A stretch of DNA of 64,000 nt. It comes from Aliamphritea ceti. GTDB taxonomy: Bacteria; Pseudomonadota; Gammaproteobacteria; Pseudomonadales; Balneatricaceae. The stretch is taken from positions 1,488,001 through 1,552,000 of the forward strand of contig NZ_AP025282.1 in the NCBI RefSeq assembly GCF_024347215.1, given 5' to 3'. Below the pieces are notes generated by a model. The model saw nothing but the letters and a program-made list of their open reading frames with translations, had not been told where the DNA came from and did not search any database. Every line of letters starts with the position of its first letter. Within the stretch, counting starts at the first letter, position 1. The position numbers and the translations under genes were made by a program. This document shows, one piece after another, positions 41,793-50,884 of this stretch.

Positions 41793-43442
41793 TTATTCTT
41801 TACCACGGGCGATTGAGCGGCTAAGTAATATTACCGGTAACAGACCAACGGCGACAATCATAAGTGAGGCCGGTGCAGCATCAATGAGTCGCTCGTCTGA
41901 GGCGAGTTCAAAGGCACGTACTGCAAGCGTATTAAAGTTAAAAGGTCGCAATATCAGGGTAGCAGGTAGCTCTTTGAGAACATCAACAAAGACAATGAGC
42001 AGGGCTGTCAGTACAGAGCTGCGCATCAGCGGTATATGAATACGCTTTAATACTTGTGTAGATGTGCAGCCCAGAGAGCGGCCGGCGCTGTCAATACTCG
42101 GCTTTATTTTATCCAGTCCGGTTTGAATAGTCCCCAGAGAAACCGCCAGAAAGCGAACCATATAGGCGAACAGTAATGCGAATAAAGTACCGGAGAACAC
42201 TAGTCCCAGATTTAGGTCGAACCATTTACTCGCCAGGTTAATGAGTTGGTGATCGAGCCATGCCATTGGGATCAGGATACCAATAGCAATTATTGTTCCG
42301 GGTAACGCATAGCCCATGCCAGCTATCATTATGGATGTTTGTACACGTTTCTGATTATTCATTCGGCGTGCATAGGCAAGAATTAAGGCTAAACATACAG
42401 CTAATGCTGCAGCAGCTGATGCCAGGGTAAAAGAATTCCAGGCAAGCTCAACAAAGTCCTGGGGGTTAAATTCAGCCTGGGTAAGTGCCCAGTTAAGTAA
42501 TACTCCGCCGGGGATCAGAAAGCCAAACAGAACGGGTAACAGACATAATAAGAAAGCCCCAAGTGCCTGCATGCCGGAAAGCTTAACCAGTATCGGCCGT
42601 TTTCTTTGTTCGTTATTTGCGTGGTATTTAATTTGGCGACGGGAGTATTTTTCTAAAAGGATCAGTAATACTACGAAGCCAAGCAGCATCGCAGCCAGTT
42701 GCGCAGCAGCAGCAGAGTCACCAAGACCATAGAAGGTGCGGAAAATCCCGGTAGTAAAGGTCGTGACGCCAAAGTATTGTACGGTGCCGTAGTCGGCGAG
42801 TGTTTCCATAAGTGCCAGGGTTAAGCCTGCAATGATGGCTGGCCGGGCCAGAGGTAATGCAAGTTTGAAGAAAGCTTTAGAGCGGCTGTATCCTAAGGTT
42901 CTGCTTACTTCGATAGCACTATTCGACTGTTCGAGAAAGGCGGCACGGCTGAGCAGGTATACGTAAGGGTATAGTACCAGTGACAGCATTATCGTTGCGC
43001 CGCCCAATGAGCGAATCTCAAAGAAGTAATACTCACCATAACCCAGACCTGTTATATCCCGGATCAGTGTCTGTACTGGGCCGGCAAAGTCTAGCAATCC
43101 TGTGTAAGTGTAAGCAATGATATATGCCGGGACCGCCAGAGGTAGAAGCAGCGCCCAGGTGAATATTTTGCGGCCAGGAAAGTCACAAACACTGGTCAGC
43201 CAGGCAGGTGGTACGCCTAATAGCAAAACTCCTACGCTGACACCGATCAATAATGCCAGGGAGTTACCAATGTAGTCGCCGAGAACAGTGCTGAATAAAT
43301 GACTCCAGACGTCCATTGAACCCGCGAATAAAAAAGCGCAGATAACCAATACCGGTAATGCAAGTATGCTTGCAATCAGTACAGCTGAGCCAGACAGCCA
43401 GTTAAAGCTTCTGGTGGTCGAGTTGAATGTCTGCGTTGTCAT
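41793..43442 (-). CDS. fbpB: Ferric-iron ABC transporter permease (FbpB type)
   Basis: About 549 residues with roughly twelve membrane spans in two fused halves, as in FbpB/SfuB. Two permease EAA loops are visible: EVSRTLGYSRSKAFFKLALP (N-half) and SAGRSLGCTSTQVLKRIHIP (C-half). The ATG at 43442 is chosen over an upstream TTG. An intercistronic hairpin upstream (43477-43502) probably lowers its expression relative to the binding protein. Confidence 0.92.
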   Translation of the reverse strand: MTTQTFNSTTRSFNWLSGSAVLIASILALPVLVICAFLFAGSMDVWSHLFSTVLGDYIGNSLALLIGVSVGVLLLGVPPAWLTSVCDFPGRKIFTWALLLPLAVPAYIIAYTYTGLLDFAGPVQTLIRDITGLGYGEYYFFEIRSLGGATIMLSLVLYPYVYLLSRAAFLEQSNSAIEVSRTLGYSRSKAFFKLALPLARPAIIAGLTLALMETLADYGTVQYFGVTTFTTGIFRTFYGLGDSAAAAQLAAMLLGFVVLLILLEKYSRRQIKYHANNEQRKRPILVKLSGMQALGAFLLCLLPVLFGFLIPGGVLLNWALTQAEFNPQDFVELAWNSFTLASAAAALAVCLALILAYARRMNNQKRVQTSIMIAGMGYALPGTIIAIGILIPMAWLDHQLINLASKWFDLNLGLVFSGTLFALLFAYMVRFLAVSLGTIQTGLDKIKPSIDSAGRSLGCTSTQVLKRIHIPLMRSSVLTALLIVFVDVLKELPATLILRPFNFNTLAVRAFELASDERLIDAAPASLMIVAVGLLPVILLSRSIARGKE

Positions 43443-43465
43443 AAAAATCAATCTTACAAAAGTAC

Positions 43466-43502
43466 AAAAAGCGCTGGCCGCTCATTATTACAAATGAGCG
43501 GC
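43466..43502 (-). terminator. Intercistronic hairpin between binding protein and permease
   Basis: Perfect 10-bp stem GCCGCTCATT/AATGAGCGGC (43477-43502) followed on the - strand by a short T-run at about 43470-43466. Placed between fbpA and fbpB, it fits partial termination or 3' protection of the fbpA message, giving excess binding protein. Confidence 0.65.
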
Positions 43503-43532
43503 AACGCCTGGAACTGTTCTATGTTGGGTTGC

Positions 43533-44564
43533 TTATTTCCAGCCAGCCCGGTCCATCAGTTCAACAGCTGTGCGGTTATTTGCTCCCAACTTGCTGAGTT
43601 CAACAGTGTCTGCCGTAAAATCACCGAAGTCTTTTAACACGCTGGAAATATCACTGCCTGCAACAACAGGATATTCGCTGTTTACTTCGGCATACCATTT
43701 CTGTGATTCAGGTGATGTCAGAAACTCGATCAGTTTGATGGCGTTTTCTTTGTTTTTTGATGCGGCAGTTACACCGGCACCACTGACATTAACATGTGCC
43801 CCGCGATCGTTCTGATTTGCCCAGAATACGCCGATATTCTCTACCAGTTGTTTGTCGACATCTTTGCTGCTATTTGCTAAGCGGCCAAAGTAATAGGTGT
43901 TTGCCAGAGTAAGGTCGCATACACCGGCGTTAACCGCGCGTAGTTGATCGGTATCGCCTCCAGCAGGAGGTTTTGCAAAGTTAGCAACAAAACCTTTTGC
44001 CCAGGTTTCAGTTTGTTCTGCGCCATTAGATTCCAGCATTGCAGCAACCAGCGACTGGTTGTATACATTGTTTGATGAGCGGGAGCAGATTTTACCTTTC
44101 CATTTCGGGTCTGCTAAATCTTCGTAGGTGCTAAGCTGCGCAGGATCTACCCGGTCTTTTGCGTAGAAGATAGTGCGGGCACGTTGTGACAGACCATACC
44201 ACTGGCGATCAGTATCCCGAAGGTGCGCAGGAATAGCAGCATCAAGTTTTTCGCTGCTAATAGGTTGTAAAACCTTAGCGTCTTTTGCGCGCTGCAAACG
44301 GCCAGCATCAACCGTAATGAAAATGTCTGCAGGGCTGGCTGAACCTTCGATTTGTAAGCGTTTTAGCAGTGCGTCGGCGTTACCGGTAACAAGGTTAACA
44401 ACTATATCTGTTTCAGCTTCGAACTTGTCTAAAAGAGGTTTGATAAGAGCCTCTTTACGAGCTGAATAAACATTGACCAGATCAGAATCAGCCAGTACCG
44501 GAAGTGTTATTGAGCTGAAAAAAGTGCCGGCTGCCAGAGCAAAAATACCAAGACGATTTGCCAT
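43533..44564 (-). CDS. fbpA: Ferric-iron periplasmic binding protein (FbpA/FutA type)
   Basis: 343 residues with a signal peptide (LGIFALAAGTFFSSITLPVLADS). The mature part starts LVNVYSARKEALIKPLLDKF, typical of Fe(III)-binding FutA/FbpA. Tyrosines that usually bind Fe(III) are visible in NTYYFGRLANSS and RQWYGLSQRARTIFYAK. First gene of the transporter operon. AATGATAA at 44645-44652 upstream resembles part of a Fur box, but the full 19-base match is weak. Confidence 0.92.
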   Translation of the reverse strand: MANRLGIFALAAGTFFSSITLPVLADSDLVNVYSARKEALIKPLLDKFEAETDIVVNLVTGNADALLKRLQIEGSASPADIFITVDAGRLQRAKDAKVLQPISSEKLDAAIPAHLRDTDRQWYGLSQRARTIFYAKDRVDPAQLSTYEDLADPKWKGKICSRSSNNVYNQSLVAAMLESNGAEQTETWAKGFVANFAKPPAGGDTDQLRAVNAGVCDLTLANTYYFGRLANSSKDVDKQLVENIGVFWANQNDRGAHVNVSGAGVTAASKNKENAIKLIEFLTSPESQKWYAEVNSEYPVVAGSDISSVLKDFGDFTADTVELSKLGANNRTAVELMDRAGWK

Positions 44565-44692
44565 CGAAGATACCTTATCAATAGATGGTTAGCTGCTGAT
44601 CTGTAACCAGTAAGAAAGATCAGCGTATAGTTAATTTGATTATAAATGATAACGGTTTGTATTTATAGCATCGTTACGTATCACTGTATGAT

Positions 44693-45682
44693 TTATCTGC
44701 GCTGGATCAATGCCTGAATGATACGGGGTTTTAGTAGCGCATTCCGGACAAGTGCTGCAGCTTCAGTAAAGGGCTGCAAATACAGCTGTTTTAATGTGTG
44801 TTCGTTAGCTTGTTCTGCCTTACTTATACCAAAGCTAAGCTGAGTGCCAGGCTCTGATAGGTGCAGGCAGCGGAACAAACGATCCCAGATAGCCAGTGTT
44901 GCGCCAAAGTTTTTATCAAAATGACGCGGCGCTGTTGAATGATGGATCTGATGTTGGGCTGGTGATATCAACCAGCGTTCCAGTGGTTGCCAGTAATGGA
45001 TGGCGATATGGCTGTGGCGAAGGTTAGAACCGGTAACGTTAAATGCAAATACCAGTGCATTGGCACCAAGTACGGTAATCAGGTCTACCTGATTGGCAAA
45101 CAGGAAAACAAATAGAGCGATACTGACACCTTGTACCAGACTGCTGCGCAGAGAGAATAAAACTCCTTCGACAGGATGTGTTCGCAGCACTGTCAGTGGC
45201 GTCATAGTGCGGGCGCTGTGATGAACCTTGTGAAATGCCCAAAGTGCAGGCCAGCGGTGCATCAGATAGTGCAGATAGAAGCGTGCAAAATCATCAAGTA
45301 TGAATAACCAGAGGGTGAAACTGGCGGCTATCTGCCAGTCAGCTAACTGTATGAGTGGACGATAGCCCAGACTGCTTTGTAGCCATTGGAACATAAATGT
45401 AGCGATGGTTAGTTTTGCGAGTAGGGCTGGCGCGAGAACAGTAAATAACAGTCTGTTAATGATAAAGATCAGACCGTCTGCCCGGCTGGACTTAGATAGC
45501 CATACATTTTTATCGAAACAGGTCCGCCAGGCGTGTTTTATCTGTTGTTTTCTGAGTAGAGTCAGCCAGGCAAGAGCAATAACCAATGCACAGCCGAGAT
45601 ATCCGACGAATAACCGCTTACGCGGGTCGAAAAAGCTAGCGTAGATATCGCTGCTGAATTCGGAAAAAAATGTTTCGAACAC
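44693..45682 (-). CDS. Fatty acid hydroxylase / sterol desaturase family membrane protein
   Basis: 329 residues with several N-terminal membrane spans and the di-iron histidine clusters of the superfamily: FYLHYLMHRWPALWAFHKVH followed by HSARTMTPLTVLRTHPVEG, RHSHIAIHYWQPLERWL and PAQHQIHHSTAPRHFDKNFG. Such proteins hydroxylate or desaturate lipids using O2. The substrate cannot be inferred. It lies 128 bases upstream of the iron transporter on the same strand, which may mean shared iron-related control. Confidence 0.88.
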   Translation of the reverse strand: MFETFFSEFSSDIYASFFDPRKRLFVGYLGCALVIALAWLTLLRKQQIKHAWRTCFDKNVWLSKSSRADGLIFIINRLLFTVLAPALLAKLTIATFMFQWLQSSLGYRPLIQLADWQIAASFTLWLFILDDFARFYLHYLMHRWPALWAFHKVHHSARTMTPLTVLRTHPVEGVLFSLRSSLVQGVSIALFVFLFANQVDLITVLGANALVFAFNVTGSNLRHSHIAIHYWQPLERWLISPAQHQIHHSTAPRHFDKNFGATLAIWDRLFRCLHLSEPGTQLSFGISKAEQANEHTLKQLYLQPFTEAAALVRNALLKPRIIQALIQRR

Positions 45683-45830
45683 GTTACTGCCTGGAGTCGA
45701 ATGGGTTACTGCGAATGTAACCTTTTAAGGTTTAGAGAGTATATTTTCGTAGCTGTATGTTGTCAGCTGTTTTCAGATCTGGGGTTGTGATCTGCTTGAT
45801 CCATGTCAGGCCGTGGCAGATAAGTGCCGA

Positions 45831-45862
45831 AAAAAAAACCGCAGAGATTATCTGCGGTTTTT
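45831..45862 (-). terminator. Rho-independent terminator after the DUF4856 gene
   Basis: Stem CCGCAGA/TCTGCGG with 5-base loop (45839-45857), flanked by A- and T-runs, so it can act in both directions. It lies 30 bases after the stop of the - strand DUF4856 gene. Confidence 0.9.
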
Positions 45863-45887
45863 TTGTTTATTTGCATAAACAGCTTAA

Positions 45888-47306
45888 TTAATCGTTTTCA
45901 GCGCTGTCAGCAGAGCCCAGCTTTTCAGCGAGATCTGACAAGTTAGCTAACTGATCATTACTGTTAGCAACCAGGCTGAATTTATCTTTCAGTAACTGCT
46001 GTACTTGCAGCATGTTCAGGGCGTACTCGTTCAGCGTAACAGAGTTAGACTGCTGGTAGTTACCCTTAGCATCAATGCTGGTTACCTGAGTATTACCCAG
46101 CAGTACCGGGCTGAAGCCGATCATACGATTTAACTGTACAGCCGTTTCGCCCAGATCCTTGCCGCCGGTTTGCAGTGCCATAGTGAAACCTTTCAGCTCA
46201 CCCCAGTGCTTAGCGTATTTACGGTACAGTTTTTCGATATCAGCATTGCTTTCAACGGCAGCCTGCAGAGCGATAGCGTCTTTATACACTGAACCTGCAT
46301 ATTTAAATGCTGCTTCCGCAATTACTTTTTCCCAGTTAGTTTTGATGGTTTTAGCGTAACCTTTCAGCTCTTCGCGTTGTTCTGCAGTCAGGTTTTCACC
46401 CTTTGCAGAAGTGATTAGCTGGCGGCCATCAATGAATGCTTCAGTGATTGTGTGCAGATAATCAGACTTACCGCCTTTGTCTGCGTTAGCGGCATAGTAA
46501 CCGTGTGCAAAGGTCATTTCGCTCTTCAGGTCGATCATGCCATCGTTGTTGGCATCTGCGGCTTTAAATGCGTCTTTCTTACCTTTAGCAATAGCGTAAG
46601 CGGTTTTTGCGTCCATGCTCAGAACATGTGCAGGTACACCGAAATAGCCGAAAGCTTCATCCCAAACGTGTTCTTTACCTGTGTAAGGGGTGCCTTCTTT
46701 GTAAGCCTTGCCGTTTGGTTTGGTATCGGCTTCTAGTTTTTCGTCCAGATAGTTATCTACCGCCTGGTTATAGAAGACAGCGCCCATTGCAAATTTAGAG
46801 ATCAGTTGGGTGTAATCCAGACCTGTTAGTGGATCGAAGCCTTTGTTGGTAGCAGCAGCTTTCTTGATCATGAATTCAATAACTTCAGGACCGGTCATGT
46901 TGCCAGGCCAGCCGTTAACAGCGCCTTTGTAAGTTTTACCGGCCAGGTTTTTCTTTTTAGAAAGTTTATCAACCTGAGTTTGCTTAACTTTAAAGCCTTC
47001 TTTCGACGCTGGGTCTATGATTGCACGGCCTGCGTCTTTACCTGAGAAGTAAGCCAGCATCTGAGCTTCCAGCTCCGGATTAGCAGAACCGTTTCCTTTA
47101 CCTGTCAGTTTTTTCAGCGAGTTATGCAATGCGTGACGTGCGATCTGACCGCTGTAGGAAACAGAGCTTTTCTTGTCGCCGTTGTAGTCTTTAACGGTAA
47201 TAGGGAAGTCCGCATAAACTTTATGGCTATCAGCCAGAGTTGCCTGAGAGACCAAGATGCCAAAGGTGGCGAAAGTTACTGCTAATGCGAGGGATTTAAG
47301 TTTCAC
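45888..47306 (-). CDS. Exported DUF4856 protein, imelysin-like
   Basis: About 472 residues from a GTG at 47306 that gives a proper signal peptide (VKLKSLALAVTFATFGILVS, then QATLADS); an ATG at 47375 adds 23 residues ahead of it. The body matches DUF4856, a family related to imelysin-type iron-regulated proteins: NGWPGNMTGPEVIEFMIKKA, GKEHVWDEAFGYFGVPAHVL and ITEAFIDGRQL. DANNDGMIDLKSE resembles an EF-hand calcium loop. Two Fur-box-like sites lie upstream and an iron transporter is close by, so a role in iron metabolism is inferred. Confidence 0.82.
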   Translation of the reverse strand: MKLKSLALAVTFATFGILVSQATLADSHKVYADFPITVKDYNGDKKSSVSYSGQIARHALHNSLKKLTGKGNGSANPELEAQMLAYFSGKDAGRAIIDPASKEGFKVKQTQVDKLSKKKNLAGKTYKGAVNGWPGNMTGPEVIEFMIKKAAATNKGFDPLTGLDYTQLISKFAMGAVFYNQAVDNYLDEKLEADTKPNGKAYKEGTPYTGKEHVWDEAFGYFGVPAHVLSMDAKTAYAIAKGKKDAFKAADANNDGMIDLKSEMTFAHGYYAANADKGGKSDYLHTITEAFIDGRQLITSAKGENLTAEQREELKGYAKTIKTNWEKVIAEAAFKYAGSVYKDAIALQAAVESNADIEKLYRKYAKHWGELKGFTMALQTGGKDLGETAVQLNRMIGFSPVLLGNTQVTSIDAKGNYQQSNSVTLNEYALNMLQVQQLLKDKFSLVANSNDQLANLSDLAEKLGSADSAEND

Positions 47307-47394
47307 GGTAATAAGACCTTTACTGAACAGGTGGAAAAATCCTGTGTCTGTAAACCGGTAGGCGATTACAAACACGCTTATTTAAGATGGCAGG

Positions 47395-47446
47395 AAATTA
47401 TCATAATAGTATTAAAGGGGCAATTAATAGTTATTATCATTTAGAT
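47395..47446 (-). promoter_or_regulatory. Two Fur-box-like sequences upstream of the DUF4856 gene
   Basis: Read on the - strand, AAATGATAATAACTATT (47427-47443) contains the core AATGATAAT and agrees with the 19-base Fur consensus at about 13 positions. A second, weaker copy with ATGATAAT lies at 47395-47413. Both are 90-140 bases before the GTG start. Confidence 0.55.
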
Positions 47447-47528
47447 TTTGCTTGATGAAAGTCATGCTTTAGAGTGATAAAAAAGCTTTATATACTTGCC
47501 AAATGAAGGTTAAAGCTGCTGCAGTGGA

Positions 47529-48242
47529 TCAGATTGGAAATAATCTGGCGAGAAGTACGGGGACAGCGTTCTCTACTCGCAAAATACGTGGGCCGATATG
47601 CATAGGAGTAAGCCCTGCTTCATTGAGTTTATCTACTTCATACTGAATGAAACCACCTTCAGGACCAACAGCCAGAGTCGTTGGAGTGTTTTCTGCACAA
47701 GGACAGGAAGCTGCATTGTAAGGATGTGCGACAAGTGCCCGGGTGTGAGCTGCAATGGCTGGAAGCTCATCTTCAACGAAAGGTTTGAAGCGTTTACGCA
47801 AATGAATTTCAGGTAGTTGGGTATCAATACACTGTTCCAGCCCCAGCATTAATTGTTCCTGGAGGCTTTCAGCATCAAGTACAGGGGAGGACCAATAGCT
47901 TTTGTCTACTTTGTAGGCATTGATCAGATAAATCTGTTTTACACCCATGCTGGTGATGCTTTGTAGGGTTCGTTTCAGCATTTTGGGGCGTGGTAACGCC
48001 AACACTATGGTCAGAGGGAGCGCGTCGGGAGGGGATTGTGTGCAATTTGTCCTGAGTGTAACGGATATGCCTGAAATAGCGGTAACTTCCGCAATGCCTA
48101 ACTCTCCATTGAGTTTGCCAACTTTTAGGGTGTCTCCGACCTGAGCCTTGTGAACAGTATGAATGTGCTGAAAGCGGCGGTCTGAGAGCGTCGCAATGTT
48201 ATCGGTATCGAAGTCGGCTTCAGTTAAGAGTATCAGGTTCAT
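47529..48242 (-). CDS. rsmE: 16S rRNA (uracil-1498-N3)-methyltransferase RsmE
   Basis: 237 residues. SPOUT-class methyltransferase that modifies U1498 of 16S rRNA. The N-terminal PUA-like part includes RRFQHIHTVHKAQVGDTLKV; the knot has MLKRTLQSITSMGVKQIYLI, LAVGPEGGF (SAM-binding loop) and RILRVENAVPVLLARL at the C-terminus. A single gene, divergent from the MATE gene. Confidence 0.93.
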   Translation of the reverse strand: MNLILLTEADFDTDNIATLSDRRFQHIHTVHKAQVGDTLKVGKLNGELGIAEVTAISGISVTLRTNCTQSPPDALPLTIVLALPRPKMLKRTLQSITSMGVKQIYLINAYKVDKSYWSSPVLDAESLQEQLMLGLEQCIDTQLPEIHLRKRFKPFVEDELPAIAAHTRALVAHPYNAASCPCAENTPTTLAVGPEGGFIQYEVDKLNEAGLTPMHIGPRILRVENAVPVLLARLFPI

Positions 48243-48465
48243 AGCAAGGGTTTTGGCTGCGCAAAAATTGTTTTGTATCTGGTCTTCAGACGGCGAGAGT
48301 ATGCGGCAAAGTTGTGATGTTGTGTAGTATGTTTCGGCAATTGTTGTAAGAGGTGTTGCAGGTGCAGGTCTGAATAGCTGGTCAGATCAACAAATCGCTG
48401 AGAAAAGACACAATACTAAGGGGGATTCTGTAGAATAGCGGAAATTTTTTCGTTAAGGCCAATCT

Positions 48466-49821
48466 GTGCGTGCAAATCTTCTAACAGGCAATATTACCGG
48501 CACTTTGGTCAAAATGACTGTGCCTATGGTGTTTGGCATTGTCAGTCTGATGCTTTTTAATTTAGTTGATAGCTATTTTGTCAGTCAGTTAGGGACAGAT
48601 GAGCTTGCCGCACTGGGTTTTACTTTTCCTGTTTCGTTTGCCGTTATAAGTCTGTCTATTGGTTTAAGTGTCGGTACATCAGCGACTTTAGCGAAATTAA
48701 TAGGTGCGGGTGAGCATCAGCAGGCAAAGCAGCTAACAACGGATAACTTGCTGCTAACATCTATTCTGATGTTGCTCGTCAGCAGTATCGCTACTCAGTT
48801 TATTGATCCTTTATTCCGATTATTAGGTGCCAATTCTACATTGCTGCCTTTTATTGATGCGTATATGTCTGTCTGGTTTGTTGGTGCCGTTTTTTACGTC
48901 ATTATAATGGTGTCGAACAGTTCCTTGCGTGCTTATGGCGACACTACAACGCCTGGCGTCATAATGGCATTCTCGGCCATTCTTAATGGTATTCTTGATC
49001 CGCTGTTTATTTTTGGTTGGGGTCCGGTGCCTGCGTTTGGCATTGAAGGTGCAGCGATCGCAAGCCTGCTCGCCTGGGGAATTACGGCAAGCCTGGCATT
49101 ATTTAACCTGTTATTACGTAAACGTTTATTACTACTGACAATCGTCTCCTGGTCGAGTTGTGTTGGTCATTGGTTAATGGTGATGCGCATAGGCTTTCCT
49201 GCTGCACTATCCAATATGATGACGCCGTTAGCCGCCGCCATTATGACTGCAGTGGTTGCTGAACATGGTGCGGAAGCTGTTGCCGCTTTCGGTGTTGGTA
49301 GTCGGCTGGAGTCTCTGGCGCTGATTGTCAATCTGGCTTTATCCATGACGTTGCCACCATTTTTGAGTCAGAATTTTGGGCGGGGCAGTATTGACCGTGT
49401 CGCAAAAGCTTATCGGGGAGCGATGAAGTTTGCTCTGCTCTGGCAAGCTGTTGTTTACCTGATTTTGTGGATGTTTGGCAGCGGAATTGGTGGGTTATTC
49501 AGCGATAAACCAGAGGTGGTAGATCTGATTGGTCTCTGGATTATGATTGTGCCAATAGGCTTTGGTTTTCAGGCGGTTACCTTCCTCAGCGCGTCCAGTT
49601 TTAATGCTCTGCATCAGCCGTTTAAAGCGATGCGTATCAGTATATTCAGACTCTTTATTCTCTATGTACCTTTAGGCTGTGCTGGTAATTATCTACTGGG
49701 GCTTGAAGGTATGTTTTATGGTTTTGTAATTGCCAATATGCTGACGGCATGTCTGGCATTTTTCTGGGTTCGCAAACATCTATCCGGATTGCATACCAGC
49801 CAGTTGCCTGACTCACCCTAA
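48466..49821 (+). CDS. MATE family efflux transporter
   Basis: 451 residues, about twelve membrane spans in two MatE repeats. The start is a GTG (48466) with AAGG nine bases upstream. N-terminal repeat: LVKMTVPMVFGIVSLMLFNL followed by VDSYFVSQLGTDELAALGFT; second repeat from LMVMRIGFPAALSNMMTPLA. Likely a Na+- or H+-coupled exporter of cationic compounds; the substrate is unknown. Confidence 0.93.
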   Translation: MRANLLTGNITGTLVKMTVPMVFGIVSLMLFNLVDSYFVSQLGTDELAALGFTFPVSFAVISLSIGLSVGTSATLAKLIGAGEHQQAKQLTTDNLLLTSILMLLVSSIATQFIDPLFRLLGANSTLLPFIDAYMSVWFVGAVFYVIIMVSNSSLRAYGDTTTPGVIMAFSAILNGILDPLFIFGWGPVPAFGIEGAAIASLLAWGITASLALFNLLLRKRLLLLTIVSWSSCVGHWLMVMRIGFPAALSNMMTPLAAAIMTAVVAEHGAEAVAAFGVGSRLESLALIVNLALSMTLPPFLSQNFGRGSIDRVAKAYRGAMKFALLWQAVVYLILWMFGSGIGGLFSDKPEVVDLIGLWIMIVPIGFGFQAVTFLSASSFNALHQPFKAMRISIFRLFILYVPLGCAGNYLLGLEGMFYGFVIANMLTACLAFFWVRKHLSGLHTSQLPDSP

Positions 49822-50059
49822 AGACTATAAGGGGTTTTATATCTCTGGGAATGCGGGTATGTTGTCATACGTGCTTAACACACAGCAGTTAGATTATTCG
49901 TGACTTTGCGAGATATATTCCACTGCTGGAATGTCCACCAAAGTCATATTATCAGCTTGCTGATTAAGCAATATGATCGTACTTGTTTGATTAACTTTCA
50001 GTTAAATTCAGGCGCGTTCGATCAAATGTACTTGATATAGATGCAAAGGGGATGTGGGC

Positions 50060-50809
50060 ATGACACAAAAAATTGCGCTGGTTACAGGTGGTACAGGCGG
50101 TATTGGTACAGCTATTTGTCGTGCGCTTGCGGATGCAGGTGTGAAGGTGGTTGCAGGTTATAATTCCGGCGGTAATCACGATAAAGCCAGGGCTTGGCAA
50201 GACGAACAAAAGAAAGACGGTTATGACATTCTGGTTGCTTATGGTGATGTCACAAATGAAGAGTCATGTGCGGCTTGTATTAAAACCGTAGAAGAAGTTG
50301 CCGGAGGCAGTGTTGATATTCTGGTCAACAATGCAGGTATTACCCGTGACGGTACTTTCCGTAAAATGAGCTGGGAACAGTGGAATCAGGTGTTATCTGC
50401 TAACCTGGACAGTATGTTCCATATGACGCGTCTGGTGATTAACCCAATGCTGGAAAGCGGTTGGGGCAGGGTGATTAATATTTCATCCGTAAACGCGCAG
50501 AAAGGTCAGTTCGGTCAGTGTAACTATTCAGCTGCAAAAGCTGGTATTCACGGTTTTACTAAGGCTTTGGCACAAGAAGTAGCAGCGAAAGGTGTTACCG
50601 TTAATACAGTGTCACCCGGGTATGTACTGACACCTATGGTTGCTAAAATTCCGCAGGAAGTTCTGGATAAAATTGTTAAACAGATTCCTGTTGGACGTTT
50701 GGGACAACCCGAAGAAATTGGTAAGGCGGTTACTTATCTGTCCAGTGATGACTGTGGTTATGTGACAGGTTCGGATTTCTCTATCAACGGCGGTCAGCAT
50801 ATGTCTTAA
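50060..50809 (+). CDS. phaB: Acetoacetyl-CoA reductase (PhaB type), SDR family
   Basis: Predicted NADPH-dependent reduction of acetoacetyl-CoA to (R)-3-hydroxybutyryl-CoA for polyhydroxyalkanoate synthesis. ATG 50060 is chosen (AAGGGGA about seven bases upstream) over GTG 50054. 249 residues. Cofactor motif TGGTGGIGTAIC, NNAGITRDGTFRKMSWEQW, catalytic Ser in NISSVNAQKGQFGQ and YSAAKAG (YxxxK), and SPGYVLTPMV. phaA and phaC are not adjacent. FabG-like reductases are the alternative, but RDGTFRKM and QKGQFGQ favour PhaB. Confidence 0.88.
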   Translation: MTQKIALVTGGTGGIGTAICRALADAGVKVVAGYNSGGNHDKARAWQDEQKKDGYDILVAYGDVTNEESCAACIKTVEEVAGGSVDILVNNAGITRDGTFRKMSWEQWNQVLSANLDSMFHMTRLVINPMLESGWGRVINISSVNAQKGQFGQCNYSAAKAGIHGFTKALAQEVAAKGVTVNTVSPGYVLTPMVAKIPQEVLDKIVKQIPVGRLGQPEEIGKAVTYLSSDDCGYVTGSDFSINGGQHMS

Positions 50810-50839
50810 GACATTTCTGTAAACGAAAAGTAGAGCACT

Positions 50840-50866
50840 AAAAAACCCGCAATAGCGGGTTTTTTT
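50840..50866. terminator. Bidirectional terminator between phaB and the DUF349 gene
   Basis: Perfect 11-bp stem AAAAAACCCGC/GCGGGTTTTTT with a 4-base loop, Ts on both strands. It serves the convergent phaB and DUF349 genes. Confidence 0.93.
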
Positions 50867-50884
50867 GTGGCTAATAAATGCTGC

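Noticed and set aside
44640..44660. Fur box upstream of fbpA
   Set aside because: Only the eight-base core AATGATAA matches; the rest of the 19-base consensus does not.
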